Below are positions 51,181 to 60,304 of a stretch of 64,000 bases of DNA, in pieces. The notes beneath the pieces are model-generated. The model saw only the letters and a list, made by a program, of their open reading frames with translations. It had not been told where the DNA came from and did not search any database. The stretch is from Sphaerisporangium sp039871875 (GTDB taxonomy: Bacteria > Actinomycetota > Actinomycetes > Streptosporangiales > Streptosporangiaceae), in assembly GCF_039871875.1 (NCBI RefSeq), contig NZ_JBDPMD010000017.1, forward strand, positions 1 through 64,000, in the 5' to 3' direction. How positions within the stretch are numbered: position 1 is the first letter of the stretch; every line of letters begins with the position of its first letter. The position numbers were made by a program, and so were the translations under genes.

Positions 51181-52551
51181 CTAGGTTCTACTCGGGGTGG
51201 CCGCCGGCAGGCGGATGTACAGCAGGGCGGACACCAGGGTGACCGACGCGGTCAGCCACCAGACGAGGGACGGCCCTGTCACACCGGCCAGGGCACCGAA
51301 GCCGGCCGCGCTGAGCGCGGCGCCGAACTGCAGTTGCAGCGAGTCCACCGACATCAGCGTCGCCCGCCGCGACGACTCCACCCGCTCGTGCATCATCGAC
51401 ATGCGCGTCACCTCGGCCACGGCCAGCCCGGCGAACAGCAGGACGTACGCGGCGCCGGCCGTCACCACGCCCGCGGCGCCGGTCAGCGCGGCCGTCGAGG
51501 CGAGCACGGCGAACGCCAGGGCCACGCCGGCCATCCCCGCCACCCCCGCGCGGGACGGGCGGCCGAGCACCCGCGCCACCCAGGGGGACAACCACGAGCC
51601 GAGCGCGGACGCGCCGAACCCGGCCGCGGCCACGACCGCGTACACCGAGCTCCCCGACTCGGCGTCGCCGGTGAGCGCGGCCAGCCGCCCGGGTGTGAAC
51701 AGCTCGATCACCGCCAGCCCGACGCCGGCGAGGAACACGATCGCCAGCAGGCGGCGCAGACCTCCGTCCCGGACGGCCAGCCCGACCCCGCCGCCGACCG
51801 TGGCCGGCACGTCGCGCAGCACCGCGCGCAACGCCGGACGGGGCCGCGGCGGCTCGCGCAGGACGGCGAGCACGACGGCGAGCAGCACGAGCGCGGCCAC
51901 CGCGCCGCCGAGCACCGGGACGATCAGCCCGCCCGGCACCGCCAGCGGGAGGAAACCTCCGGCGAGCGTGGCCAGGCACAGCGAGAACGACGCCGCCGCC
52001 TCGCCGCGGGACAACCCGTGCCGCAGGTCCGCGTCCGGTCCGGCGGCGCGGTGCAGGGTGTCGACGTACCAGGCCTGCGCCGGGCCGCTGGACAGCGCGC
52101 GTGCCGTCCCCTGGAGCACCGCCCAGCCCAGGAACGGCCAGACCGTGGTGGCCGTGGCCATCAGCACCAGCGCCGCCATGCTGAGCGCCGCGGACGCGGC
52201 GAGCACCACCCGCCGCCCCACGACGTCGGCGAGGCCCCCCGTCGGCAGTTCGAGCACCACCACGACCACCGAGTGCACGGCCGTCACGGCGCCGATCTGC
52301 GCGAGCCCGAGCCCGTGGGAGGACATCAGCAGGACCATCACCGGGAACGTCAGCCCCGAGGGCAACCAGGCGAGGAAGCTGACCAGCACGTACCGCCGTA
52401 ACGCGGCCCGGGGCGACAGGCCGGCCGGCCCCTGCCCGGCGGGCGGCGGACCTACGGCGACGGCGGGGGACGGCTCGCCAGGAGGCGGGCCCTGCCCGGC
52501 GGGGGACGCCGGCGGCGGCACGGGGCCGTCGCCGGCGGAGACCGAGGTCAT
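51181..52551 (-). CDS. Major facilitator superfamily transporter
   Basis: A 456-residue membrane protein with about 12 hydrophobic helices and the MFS loop motif GGLADVVGRRVVL between helices 2 and 3. A 45-residue Pro/Gly-rich N-terminus precedes helix 1. Its ATG overlaps the ArsR-type stop (ATGA) and has GGAGG eight bases upstream, so the two are coupled. Drug or metabolite efflux controlled by the regulator is likely. Confidence 0.88.
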   Translation of the reverse strand: MTSVSAGDGPVPPPASPAGQGPPPGEPSPAVAVGPPPAGQGPAGLSPRAALRRYVLVSFLAWLPSGLTFPVMVLLMSSHGLGLAQIGAVTAVHSVVVVVLELPTGGLADVVGRRVVLAASAALSMAALVLMATATTVWPFLGWAVLQGTARALSSGPAQAWYVDTLHRAAGPDADLRHGLSRGEAAASFSLCLATLAGGFLPLAVPGGLIVPVLGGAVAALVLLAVVLAVLREPPRPRPALRAVLRDVPATVGGGVGLAVRDGGLRRLLAIVFLAGVGLAVIELFTPGRLAALTGDAESGSSVYAVVAAAGFGASALGSWLSPWVARVLGRPSRAGVAGMAGVALAFAVLASTAALTGAAGVVTAGAAYVLLFAGLAVAEVTRMSMMHERVESSRRATLMSVDSLQLQFGAALSAAGFGALAGVTGPSLVWWLTASVTLVSALLYIRLPAATPSRT

Positions 52552-53123
52552 GCGGGGTACCTCCTGGTGGGAAAGGCGGCGACGTGGAGCGCGACCCGCT
52601 CGCGGCCGGGGGCGTCGGCGTCCTCGGCCTCCAGTTCGCGCAGGATCGCCTTGATGCGGACGTGGAGTTGCTTGACGGACGCCGCGGTCAGCATGCCGAA
52701 GTCGTCGGACATGCCCGCGGCCTCGATCCATTCGGGGCCGTAGGAGTCGCGGTCGCGCTCGAAGATCTCGTGGTCGCGGACCAGCACCATGAGCTGCCGT
52801 TCCCGCATGTCGCCGGCCGCCTCCCGCCCCTCCGGGGAGATGTCGAGCTCCGCCTCGTTCCAGGCGGTGTACCGGTGGATCGCCCGCCAGCGGCGCTCGC
52901 GGGCGTCGCGGCGCTCGGGATCCTCCTCCACGAAGCCGTACCGGGCGAGTTGCCGCAGGTGGTAGCTGGTGGAGCCGGAGCTCTCGCCGAACTTGGCGGC
53001 GAGCTCGGTGGCGGTGGCGGGCCCCTCGACGCGCAGCGCGCCGAGCAGGCGCCCCCGCAGCGGATGGGCGACGGCCTTCAGCGCGCGGGGGTCGGTCACC
53101 CGGTAGACCTCTGACTCGTCCAT
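52548..53123 (-). CDS. ArsR-type winged-helix regulator
   Basis: A 191-residue regulator. The N-terminal winged HTH (about residues 10-85) reads LKAVAHPLRGRLLGALRVEGPATATELAAKFGESSGSTSYHL in outline and lacks the Cys metal sites of classical ArsR, so it probably senses an organic ligand. The C-terminal half is helical and acidic. Translationally coupled to the MFS gene. A perfect 22-bp palindrome begins 16 bases upstream of its ATG and is the likely autoregulatory operator. A TTG at 53132 is an alternative start. Confidence 0.86.
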   Translation of the reverse strand: MDESEVYRVTDPRALKAVAHPLRGRLLGALRVEGPATATELAAKFGESSGSTSYHLRQLARYGFVEEDPERRDARERRWRAIHRYTAWNEAELDISPEGREAAGDMRERQLMVLVRDHEIFERDRDSYGPEWIEAAGMSDDFGMLTAASVKQLHVRIKAILRELEAEDADAPGRERVALHVAAFPTRRYPA

Positions 53124-53138
53124 AACGGCCAAGATAAC

Positions 53139-53160
53139 TTTGCAAAACTAGTTTTGCAAA
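53139..53160. promoter_or_regulatory. Perfect 22-bp palindrome, ArsR-type operator
   Basis: The 22 bases beginning TTTGCAAAAC and centred on TAG read identically on both strands. The site is strikingly A+T-rich against its surroundings and lies immediately upstream of the regulator gene, overlapping the expected promoter. Confidence 0.8.
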
Positions 53161-53330
53161 TTTCCCTTTGGCGTCATCGCTCTGAAAATTTCAGCGCTCC
53201 TCACGCCTCCAGGGACCGCGACGTGCGCCGGACGGGCCAAGGTTCGACCGCCCCCCAGATGGCCGGATGCGGTCCATTGACGGCCCAGTGGACCGTTGGA
53301 ACCATGCGGGCACGTTTTCACGACCAAATG

Positions 53331-53344
53331 TGGGAGCGCTCCCA
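53331..53344. promoter_or_regulatory. CebR box TGGGAGCGCTCCCA
   Basis: An exact match to the 14-bp palindrome bound by CebR, the cellobiose-responsive LacI-type repressor of streptomycete cellulase genes (established knowledge, recalled). It ends 24 bases before the cellulase start. Confidence 0.88.
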
Positions 53345-53368
53345 ATTCTGACTTCCAGGGGAAACCGC

Positions 53369-55951
53369 GTGATCAGACCATCCCGGCGGTGGGCGGCCTC
53401 GCTCGCCCTCACCGCGGTGGCCACTCTGGCCGCCTCCGTACTGTCCGCACCCGCCACGAATGCGGCCGAGGAGGGACCCGAGCAGATCGTCAACGGGACC
53501 TTCGACAACGGCTTCGCCCCGTGGTGGGGCACCGGCAACCTGACGCTCTCCGTGGTCGACGGGCAGCTCTGCACCGACGTGCCCGCCGGCACCGTCAACC
53601 CGTGGGACGCCATCATCGGCCAGAACGACATCCCGCTGGTCGCCGGCGAGACCTACGCGTTCAGCATGTTCGCCACGGCCACCCCGCCCAGGGTCGTGCG
53701 GGCGCTGGTGCAGATGCCGACGGACCCCTACACGGCCTACATGGCCGCCAACCCCGAGGTCAGCACGTCGGGCAACACCTACACCTACACGTTCACCTCC
53801 CCGGTCGACCTGCCGAACGCCCAGGTGGTGTTCCAGATCGGCGGCAGCGCCACCGCGTGGCAGTTCTGCGTGGACAACGTGTCGCTCAAGGGCGGCGTCC
53901 CGCCCGAGGAGTACGTCCCGGACACCGGCCCCCGGGTCCGGGTCAACCAGGTGGCCTACCTGACCAAGGGCCCGAAGAACGCCACCGTGGTGACCGAGGC
54001 GACCGCCGCGCTCCCCTGGCGCCTGAACGACGCGAGCGGCAACAAGGTCGCGGAGGGCCAGACCAGGCCGCGCGGCGTGGACGCCAGCTCCGGCCAGAAC
54101 GTCCACTCGATCGACTTCAGCTCCGTCACCAGGGCCGGCACCGGCTACACCCTGGTGGCCGACGGCGAGACCAGCCGCCCGTTCGACATCGGCAACGGCT
54201 CCCCGTACCGCGACCTGCGGTGGGACGCGCTGAAGTTCTACTACACCCAGCGCAGCGGCGTCGCGATCGACGACGCCCTGCGGCCCGGCTACGGCAGGCC
54301 CGCCGGCCACGTCGGCGTCGCGCCGAACCAGGGCGACACCGACGTGCCCTGCCAGCCCGGCGTCTGCGACTACCGGCTGAACGTCGCCGGCGGCTGGTAC
54401 GACGCGGGCGACCACGGCAAGTACGTCGTCAACGGCGGCATCTCGGTGGCCCAGCTCATGAGCGAGTTCGAGCGCACCAAGAACGCCGCCACCGCCGAGC
54501 CCCTCGGCGACTCCACGCTCGCCCTGCCCGAGAGCGGCAACGGCGTGCCCGACATCCTCGACGAGGCCCGCTGGGAGCAGGAGTTCCTGCTCAAGATGCA
54601 GGTGCCGGACGGCAAGCCGCTCGCCGGCATGGCCCACCACAAGATCCACGACCAGAACTGGACCGGCCTGCCCCTGATGCCCCACCTGGACCCGCAGTTG
54701 CGTGAGCTGCACCCGGTGAGCACCGCGGCGACCCTCAACCTCGCCGCCACCGCCGCCCAGGCCGCCCGCCTGTTCGCGCCGTACGACGCGGCGTTCGCGG
54801 CCCGCAACCTGACCGCCGCCCGCAAGGCGTGGGACGCGGCAGTGGCCAACCCGGACCGGCTGGCCTCGCCCGCCGACGGCACCGGCGGCGGCGCGTACAA
54901 CGACGACAACGTGGGCGACGAGTTCTACTGGGCCGCGGCGGAGCTGTACATCACGACCGGCGAGGCCAAGTACAAGGACTACATCCTCGCGTCGCCGCTG
55001 CACACCTCCGACATCTGGCGCGACCGCGGCTTCGACTGGGGCGCCACCGCCGCGCTCGGCCGCCTCGACCTCGCGACCGTGCCGAACAACCTGCCCGGCC
55101 GCGCCGCCGTGCGCGACTCGGTGGTCCAGGGCGCGGAGAAGTACCTCGCCACCCTGGCCGCCCACCCGTACGGCATCGCGTACGGCGTGACCACCTACGA
55201 CTGGGGTTCCAACAACCTGATCCTCAACAACCTGGTGGTCATGGCCGCCGCGTACGACATCACCGGCGACCGCAAGTACCGCGACGGCGTGCTCCAGGGC
55301 ATCGACTACATCTTCGGCCGCAACGCCCTGAACATGTCGTACGTCACCGGCTACGGCGAGGTGCACTCCCGCAACCAGCACAGCCGGTGGTACGCCCACC
55401 AGCTCGACTCCAGCCTGCCGAACCCGCCGAAGGGCACCCTGGCGGGTGGCCCGAACTCGTCGATCCAGGACCCGCTGGCCCAGGCCAAGCTGTCCGGCTG
55501 CGCCGCGCAGTTCTGCTACATCGACGACATCGAGTCCTGGTCGACCAACGAGCTGACGATCAACTGGAACTCGCCGCTGTCCTGGGTCTCGGCGTTCGTC
55601 GCTGGCCAGGGCGACGGCACGGTGAAGGCGCCCGGCAAGTGCAAGGTCACCTACACCACGCACGGCTCCTGGCCGAGCGGGTTCACCAGCCAGGTGACCA
55701 TCAAGAACACCGGCACCACGGCCATCGACGGCTGGACGCTGAAGTGGGCGTTCCTCGGGGGCCAGAAGGCCACGCAGGCCTGGCTCACCGACATCAGCCA
55801 GAGCGGCGCCACCGTCAGCGCCAAGAACCTCTCCCACAACAAGAAGATCTATCCGGGCAGCTCGGTGACCTTCGGGTTCAACGGCTCCTCGGCGCCGGGT
55901 CCCAACCCGACGCCTGACCTGTTCACCCTGAACGGCGCCGCCTGCGCCTGA
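53369..55951 (+). CDS. Secreted GH9 cellulase with CBM4, Ig-like and CBM2 domains
   Basis: An 860-residue exported endo/exoglucanase. Order: signal peptide (about 1-39), CBM4-like module (about 42-170, NGTFDNGFAPWWGTGN), Ig-like CelD_N domain (about 190-275), GH9 catalytic domain (about 280-740) and a C-terminal CBM2 (about 755-860, WPSGFTSQVTIKNTGTTAIDGW). Catalytic elements are YDAGDHGKYV (about 343), HSRNQHSRW (about 665) and the proton-donor Glu in WSTNELTINWNSP (about 726). GTG start with AGGGGA. An exact CebR box lies just upstream, so cellobiose induction is expected. Confidence 0.95.
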   Translation: MIRPSRRWAASLALTAVATLAASVLSAPATNAAEEGPEQIVNGTFDNGFAPWWGTGNLTLSVVDGQLCTDVPAGTVNPWDAIIGQNDIPLVAGETYAFSMFATATPPRVVRALVQMPTDPYTAYMAANPEVSTSGNTYTYTFTSPVDLPNAQVVFQIGGSATAWQFCVDNVSLKGGVPPEEYVPDTGPRVRVNQVAYLTKGPKNATVVTEATAALPWRLNDASGNKVAEGQTRPRGVDASSGQNVHSIDFSSVTRAGTGYTLVADGETSRPFDIGNGSPYRDLRWDALKFYYTQRSGVAIDDALRPGYGRPAGHVGVAPNQGDTDVPCQPGVCDYRLNVAGGWYDAGDHGKYVVNGGISVAQLMSEFERTKNAATAEPLGDSTLALPESGNGVPDILDEARWEQEFLLKMQVPDGKPLAGMAHHKIHDQNWTGLPLMPHLDPQLRELHPVSTAATLNLAATAAQAARLFAPYDAAFAARNLTAARKAWDAAVANPDRLASPADGTGGGAYNDDNVGDEFYWAAAELYITTGEAKYKDYILASPLHTSDIWRDRGFDWGATAALGRLDLATVPNNLPGRAAVRDSVVQGAEKYLATLAAHPYGIAYGVTTYDWGSNNLILNNLVVMAAAYDITGDRKYRDGVLQGIDYIFGRNALNMSYVTGYGEVHSRNQHSRWYAHQLDSSLPNPPKGTLAGGPNSSIQDPLAQAKLSGCAAQFCYIDDIESWSTNELTINWNSPLSWVSAFVAGQGDGTVKAPGKCKVTYTTHGSWPSGFTSQVTIKNTGTTAIDGWTLKWAFLGGQKATQAWLTDISQSGATVSAKNLSHNKKIYPGSSVTFGFNGSSAPGPNPTPDLFTLNGAACA

Positions 55952-55964
55952 TCCGCACCGGACC

Positions 55965-55998
55965 GCCGGGCCGTCGCGTCCCCTCGCGACGGCCCGGC
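55965..55998 (+). terminator. Strong 14-bp stem-loop after cellulase
   Basis: A perfect 14-bp stem, GCCGGGCCGTCGCG (55965-55978) with CGCGACGGCCCGGC (55985-55998), and a six-base loop start 13 bases after the stop codon. A very convincing terminator. Confidence 0.85.
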
Positions 55999-56231
55999 AC
56001 CGGCGCGTCTGTGACCTACGCCACCATGACCGTTCGGTTACAGCGATACGGCGCCACGGTGAGCAGGGCCTCACCCCCCGGACGGGCCACCTCCGCGTGA
56101 CCAGTTTGAACTGTCCTGGGAGGATCGGGCCGTGACCCGCTCCGAGAGCGCACACGCCACTTCGTACGGCGAGTAGCCTTGGACAGGTTCCATTCTTGAA
56201 CGCCGATCTGCGGAAGAGGGCGATTTCGGCC

Positions 56232-59200
56232 GTGTCGTCTGAGTCGTCGCGGACAAACCCGCTGGCCACCTTTGGACAGAACGAGTGGCTTGTCGATGAG
56301 CTGTACCAGAAGTACCTCCAGGACCCCGAATCCGTCGACCACGCCTGGTGGAACTTCTTCGCTGACTACAACCCCGACTCGGGCACGAGCCGCGTCGCGG
56401 CCCCCCCGGCGGCCAACGGCGCCGCGCAGGTGACAGCGCCGCCGCCCGCCGCCGAGCCCACGCCCAAGGAGCCCGCGAAGCCCGCGGCCGCGGCTCCCGC
56501 CGAGGCCCCCACGAAGCCCGCCGCCAAGGCCGCCCCGAAGCCCGCCGCCAAGCCGGCCGAGGAGGCGAAGCCGGTCCCGGCCGAGGCCGAGGCCGTCCGC
56601 CTGCGCGGCGCCGCCGCCCGCACCGCGGCCAACATGGACCTCAGCCTGAGCGTCCCCACCGCCACCAGCGTGCGGGTGATCCCGGCCAAGCTGCTGATCG
56701 ACAATCGCATCGTCATCAACAACCATCTGTCCCGCGGCCGCGGCGGCAAGGTGTCGTTCACCCACCTGATCGGCTACGCCATCGTCAAGGCGCTCGCCGT
56801 GATGCCGGACATGAACCACTCCTACACCGAGGTCGACGGCAAGCCGACGCTGGTCAAGCCCGAGCACGTCGGCCTCGGCCTCGCCATCGACGTGCAGAAG
56901 AGCGACGGCAGCCGCCAGCTCCTCGTGCCGTCGATCAAGGCCGCCGAGTCGATGGACTTCCGCCAGTTCTGGATGGCCTACGAGGACATCGTCCGCAAGG
57001 CCCGTGCCGGCAAGCTCGGCGTGGACGACTTCGCGGGCACCACGATCAGCCTCACCAACCCCGGCACCATCGGCACCGTCCACTCGGTGCCCCGCCTGAT
57101 GCCGGGCCAGGGCACGATCATCGGCGTCGGCGCCATGGAGTACCCCGCCGAGTACCAGGGCGCCTCCCCCGAGACGCTGAACCGCCTCGCGGTCAGCAAG
57201 GTCATGACCCTGACCAGCACCTACGACCACCGCATCATCCAGGGTGCCCAGTCGGGCGAGTTCCTGCGCCGCATCCACCGGCTGCTGCTCGGCGAGGACG
57301 GCTTCTACGACGAGGTGTTCCAGGCCCTGCGCATCCCGTACGAGCCGGTGCGCTGGGTGCAGGACATCTCCGCCTCCCACGACGACGACGTCGCCAAGTC
57401 GGCGCGGGTCATCGAGCTGATCCACGCCTACCGCGTGCGCGGCCACCTGATGGCCGACACCGACCCGCTGGAGTACAACCAGCGCAAGCACCCCGACCTG
57501 GACATCAAGTCGCACGGCCTGACCCTGTGGGACCTGGAGCGCGAGTTCGCCACCGGCGGGTTCGGCGGCCGTCCCCTGATGAAGCTGCGCGACATCCTCG
57601 GTGTGCTGCGCGACTCGTACTGCCGCACGGTCGGCATCGAGTACATGCACATGCAGAACCCCGAGGAGCGGGCCTGGATCCAGGCCCGCGTCGAGAAGGG
57701 CCACACCCGGCCGAGCCGGGAGGAGCAGCTCCACATCCTGCGCCGGCTCAACACCGCCGAGGCGTTCGAGACGTTCCTGCAGACCAAGTACGTCGGCCAG
57801 AAGCGGTTCTCGCTCGAAGGCGGCGAGTCGCTGATCCCGCTGCTCGACTCGGTGATCAGCGCGGCGGCCGAGGAGAAGCTCGACGAGGTCGTCATCGGCA
57901 TGGCCCACCGCGGCCGGCTGAACGTCCTCGCCAACATCGTCGGCAAGTCCTACGCCCAGGTGTTCGGCGAGTTCGAGGGCAACCTCGACCCGCGCAGCGC
58001 GCACGGCTCTGGCGACGTGAAGTACCACCTCGGCGCGGGCGGCGACTTCACCGCCCCGAACGGCCAGAAGATCGCGACCTCCGTGGTGGCCAACCCCTCC
58101 CACCTGGAGGCGGTCGACCCCGTGCTGGAGGGCGTGGTCCGCGCCAAGCAGGACCTTCTGGAGCGCGGCGAGGAGGGCTTCACCGTCCTGCCCGTGCTGG
58201 TGCACGGCGACGCCGCGTTCGCCGGCCAGGGCGTGGTGGCGGAGACGCTCCACCTGTCGCAGCTCCGCGGGTACCGCACCGGCGGCACCGTGCACGTCGT
58301 GGTCAACAACCAGGTGGGCTTCACCACCTCGCCGGCGTCCTCGCGGTCCAGCGTGTACGCCACCGACGTCGCCCGCATGATCCAGGCGCCGATCTTCCAC
58401 GTGAACGGCGACGACCCCGAGGCCGTCGTGCGGGTGGGCCGCCTGGCCTACGAGTACCGCCAGGCGTTCCGCAAGGACGTCGTGATCGACCTGGTCTGCT
58501 ACCGCCGCCGCGGCCACAACGAGGCCGACAACCCGAGCTTCACCCAGCCCCTGATGTACGACCTGATCGACGCCAAGCGCTCGATACGCAAGCTGTACAC
58601 CGAGGCGCTGATCGGCCGGGGCGACATCACGGTCGAGGAGGCCGAGCAGGCGCTGCGCGACTACCAGGAGCAACTGGAGCGCGCGTTCACCGAGACCCGC
58701 GAGGCCGGCCACAAGCCGCTGGAGCCGGGGGCGGTCGTCAAGCCGGCTCCCGACGAGGTGGTGCCGTGGTCGCACGAGGACACCCCGTCGGCGGTCAGCG
58801 AGGAAACGATCAAGCTGGTCGTCGAGACGCAGCTCAACCTCCCCGAGGGCTTCACCGTCCACCCGCGCCTCGCCCCCGTGCTGCAGCGCCGCGGCCAGAT
58901 GGTCTCCGAGGACGCCATCGACTGGGCCATGGGCGAGACCCTGGCGTTCGGCTCGCTGCTGCAGGACGGCCACCCCGTGCGCCTCGTCGGGCAGGACTCC
59001 CGGCGCGGCACGTTCGGCCAGCGGCACGCGGTGCTGGTCGACCGGGTCACCGGCGAGGACCACACGCCGCTGAAGACGTTCAACCAGGGCACCACGAAGT
59101 TCTACGTCTACGACTCCCTGCTGTCGGAGTTCGCGGCGATGGGCTTCGAGTACGGCTACAGCGTGGTGCGGCCGGACGCCCTGGTGGCCTGGGAGGCGCA

Positions 59201-59945
59201 GTTCGGCGACTTCGCCAACGGCGCCCAGTCGATCATCGACGAGTTCATCTCGTCGGGTGAGCAGAAGTGGGGCCAGCGTTCCTCGGTGGTGCTGCTGCTG
59301 CCGCACGGCTACGAGGGCCAGGGCCCGGACCACTCCTCCGCCCGGATCGAGCGGTTCCTCCAGATGTGCGCGCAGGACAACATGACGGTGGCGCAGCCGA
59401 CCACCCCGTCGAACTACTTCCACCTGCTGCGCTGGCAGGTGCTGAGCAACCGCCGCCGTCCGCTGATCGTCTTCACGCCGAAGTCGCTGCTGCGGCACAA
59501 GGCGGCGTCCTCGCCCACCGCCGAGTTCACCTCCGGGTACTTCCGGCCGGTGATCGGCGACGCCTCGGTCACCCCGTCGGCCGTGCGCCGGGTGGTGCTG
59601 TGCTCGGGCCGGGTCTACTACGACCTGGTCGCGGCCAGGGACAAGCAGGAGCGGTCGGACGTCGCGGTCGTGCGGCTTGAGCGCATCTACCCGTTCCCCG
59701 CCGAGGAGCTGCGCGCCGAGCTGTCCCGCTACAGCCTGGACGCCGAGCTGGTGTGGGCGCAGGACGAGCCGATCAACATGGGCCCGTGGCCGTACCTCAC
59801 GCTGAAGATGGCCGAGGAGCCGGGTGTGCTCGGCGGGCGTGCGCTGCGGCGGGTGTCCCGCCCGGCGAACTCCTCGCCCGCGACGGGCTCGCACGCCGCG
59901 CACGACGCCGAGCTGGAGCACATCATCACCGAGAGCCTCGGCTGA
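56232..59945 (+). CDS. kgd: Multifunctional 2-oxoglutarate metabolism enzyme (Kgd/SucA)
   Basis: A 1237-residue protein combining E2-like and E1 parts of 2-oxoglutarate dehydrogenase, as in actinobacteria. The N-terminal segment (NEWLVDELYQKYLQ) is followed by an Ala/Pro-rich linker and a truncated succinyltransferase-like domain ending in TYDHRIIQG (about 331-337) without lipoyl domain. The ThDP-dependent E1o domain follows (MAHRGRLNVL at about 556, VVVNNQVGFTT). It feeds succinyl-CoA or succinate semialdehyde into the TCA cycle. The GTG at 56232 is preferred; a TTG at 56196 would add 12 residues. Confidence 0.95.
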   Translation: MSSESSRTNPLATFGQNEWLVDELYQKYLQDPESVDHAWWNFFADYNPDSGTSRVAAPPAANGAAQVTAPPPAAEPTPKEPAKPAAAAPAEAPTKPAAKAAPKPAAKPAEEAKPVPAEAEAVRLRGAAARTAANMDLSLSVPTATSVRVIPAKLLIDNRIVINNHLSRGRGGKVSFTHLIGYAIVKALAVMPDMNHSYTEVDGKPTLVKPEHVGLGLAIDVQKSDGSRQLLVPSIKAAESMDFRQFWMAYEDIVRKARAGKLGVDDFAGTTISLTNPGTIGTVHSVPRLMPGQGTIIGVGAMEYPAEYQGASPETLNRLAVSKVMTLTSTYDHRIIQGAQSGEFLRRIHRLLLGEDGFYDEVFQALRIPYEPVRWVQDISASHDDDVAKSARVIELIHAYRVRGHLMADTDPLEYNQRKHPDLDIKSHGLTLWDLEREFATGGFGGRPLMKLRDILGVLRDSYCRTVGIEYMHMQNPEERAWIQARVEKGHTRPSREEQLHILRRLNTAEAFETFLQTKYVGQKRFSLEGGESLIPLLDSVISAAAEEKLDEVVIGMAHRGRLNVLANIVGKSYAQVFGEFEGNLDPRSAHGSGDVKYHLGAGGDFTAPNGQKIATSVVANPSHLEAVDPVLEGVVRAKQDLLERGEEGFTVLPVLVHGDAAFAGQGVVAETLHLSQLRGYRTGGTVHVVVNNQVGFTTSPASSRSSVYATDVARMIQAPIFHVNGDDPEAVVRVGRLAYEYRQAFRKDVVIDLVCYRRRGHNEADNPSFTQPLMYDLIDAKRSIRKLYTEALIGRGDITVEEAEQALRDYQEQLERAFTETREAGHKPLEPGAVVKPAPDEVVPWSHEDTPSAVSEETIKLVVETQLNLPEGFTVHPRLAPVLQRRGQMVSEDAIDWAMGETLAFGSLLQDGHPVRLVGQDSRRGTFGQRHAVLVDRVTGEDHTPLKTFNQGTTKFYVYDSLLSEFAAMGFEYGYSVVRPDALVAWEAQFGDFANGAQSIIDEFISSGEQKWGQRSSVVLLLPHGYEGQGPDHSSARIERFLQMCAQDNMTVAQPTTPSNYFHLLRWQVLSNRRRPLIVFTPKSLLRHKAASSPTAEFTSGYFRPVIGDASVTPSAVRRVVLCSGRVYYDLVAARDKQERSDVAVVRLERIYPFPAEELRAELSRYSLDAELVWAQDEPINMGPWPYLTLKMAEEPGVLGGRALRRVSRPANSSPATGSHAAHDAELEHIITESLG

Positions 59946-59958
59946 CGTCCACGCGCAC

Positions 59959-59994
59959 CGAAGTCCCCCACAGGTGTTTCCGTGGGGGACTTCG
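59959..59994 (+). terminator. Stem-loop terminator after kgd
   Basis: A 13-bp stem (CGAAGTCCCCCAC, 59959-59971, with GTGGGGGACTTCG, 59982-59994) and a ten-base loop start 14 bases after the kgd stop. It lies between kgd and the small DUF6104 gene. Confidence 0.8.
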
Positions 59995-60024
59995 CGCATA
60001 TTTGGATCATCGTTGGGAGACGCG

Positions 60025-60198
60025 ATGTACTTCACCGACCGGGGGATCGAGGAGCTGGTCGAGCGCCGCGGCGAGGAGGAGGTCGGCATGGTGTGGCTGG
60101 CCGAGCGGCTGCGTGAGTTCGTGGACCTCAACCCGGAGTTCGAGGTGCCGGTCGAGCGGCTGGCGACCTGGCTGGCGCGGCTGGACGACGAGGACTGA
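60025..60198 (+). CDS. Small DUF6104 family protein
   Basis: A 57-residue acidic protein (MYFTDRGIEELVERRGEEEV) with GGGAGA just before its ATG. Small proteins of this kind follow kgd in many actinomycetes, so I assign it to DUF6104 from memory. It is predicted to be two or three helices with no membrane segment. Function unknown; conserved linkage hints at a role with Kgd, although a terminator separates them. Confidence 0.75.
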   Translation: MYFTDRGIEELVERRGEEEVGMVWLAERLREFVDLNPEFEVPVERLATWLARLDDED

Positions 60199-60231
60199 CC
60201 GCTCGTACGCGCCGGGGGAACGCGATACATC

Positions 60232-60259
60232 TTGACTTTTGGCGAACGCGACATATCGT
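60232..60259 (+). promoter_or_regulatory. Promoter of DUF4097/PadR operon with flanking direct repeats
   Basis: TTGACT (60232-60237) and TATCGT (60254-60259) are spaced by 16 bp. GAACGCGA followed by an A/T/C-rich stretch occurs twice (about 60218-60230 and 60243-60256), bracketing the -35/-10 region. The repeats are candidates for the PadR-type binding site. Confidence 0.5.
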
Positions 60260-60304
60260 GTTTGTAGAAGCAGTTGTGCCTCCGCCGCCTGAAGGGCGAA
60301 TGTC

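Noticed and set aside
50092..52401. A 769-codon plus-strand frame opposite the MBL and MFS genes
   Set aside because: Gln/Arg/Gly/His-rich shadow without domains; the minus-strand genes have complete motifs.
53318..56269. A 983-codon minus-strand frame opposite the cellulase
   Set aside because: Shadow of the GH9 gene; repetitive Gly/Val/Arg composition and no domain.
56016..60254. A very long open frame on the minus strand opposite kgd
   Set aside because: High G+C makes antisense frames stay open. The plus-strand kgd frame has complete catalytic motifs, while the antisense product is low-complexity Arg/Gly/His/Val sequence.
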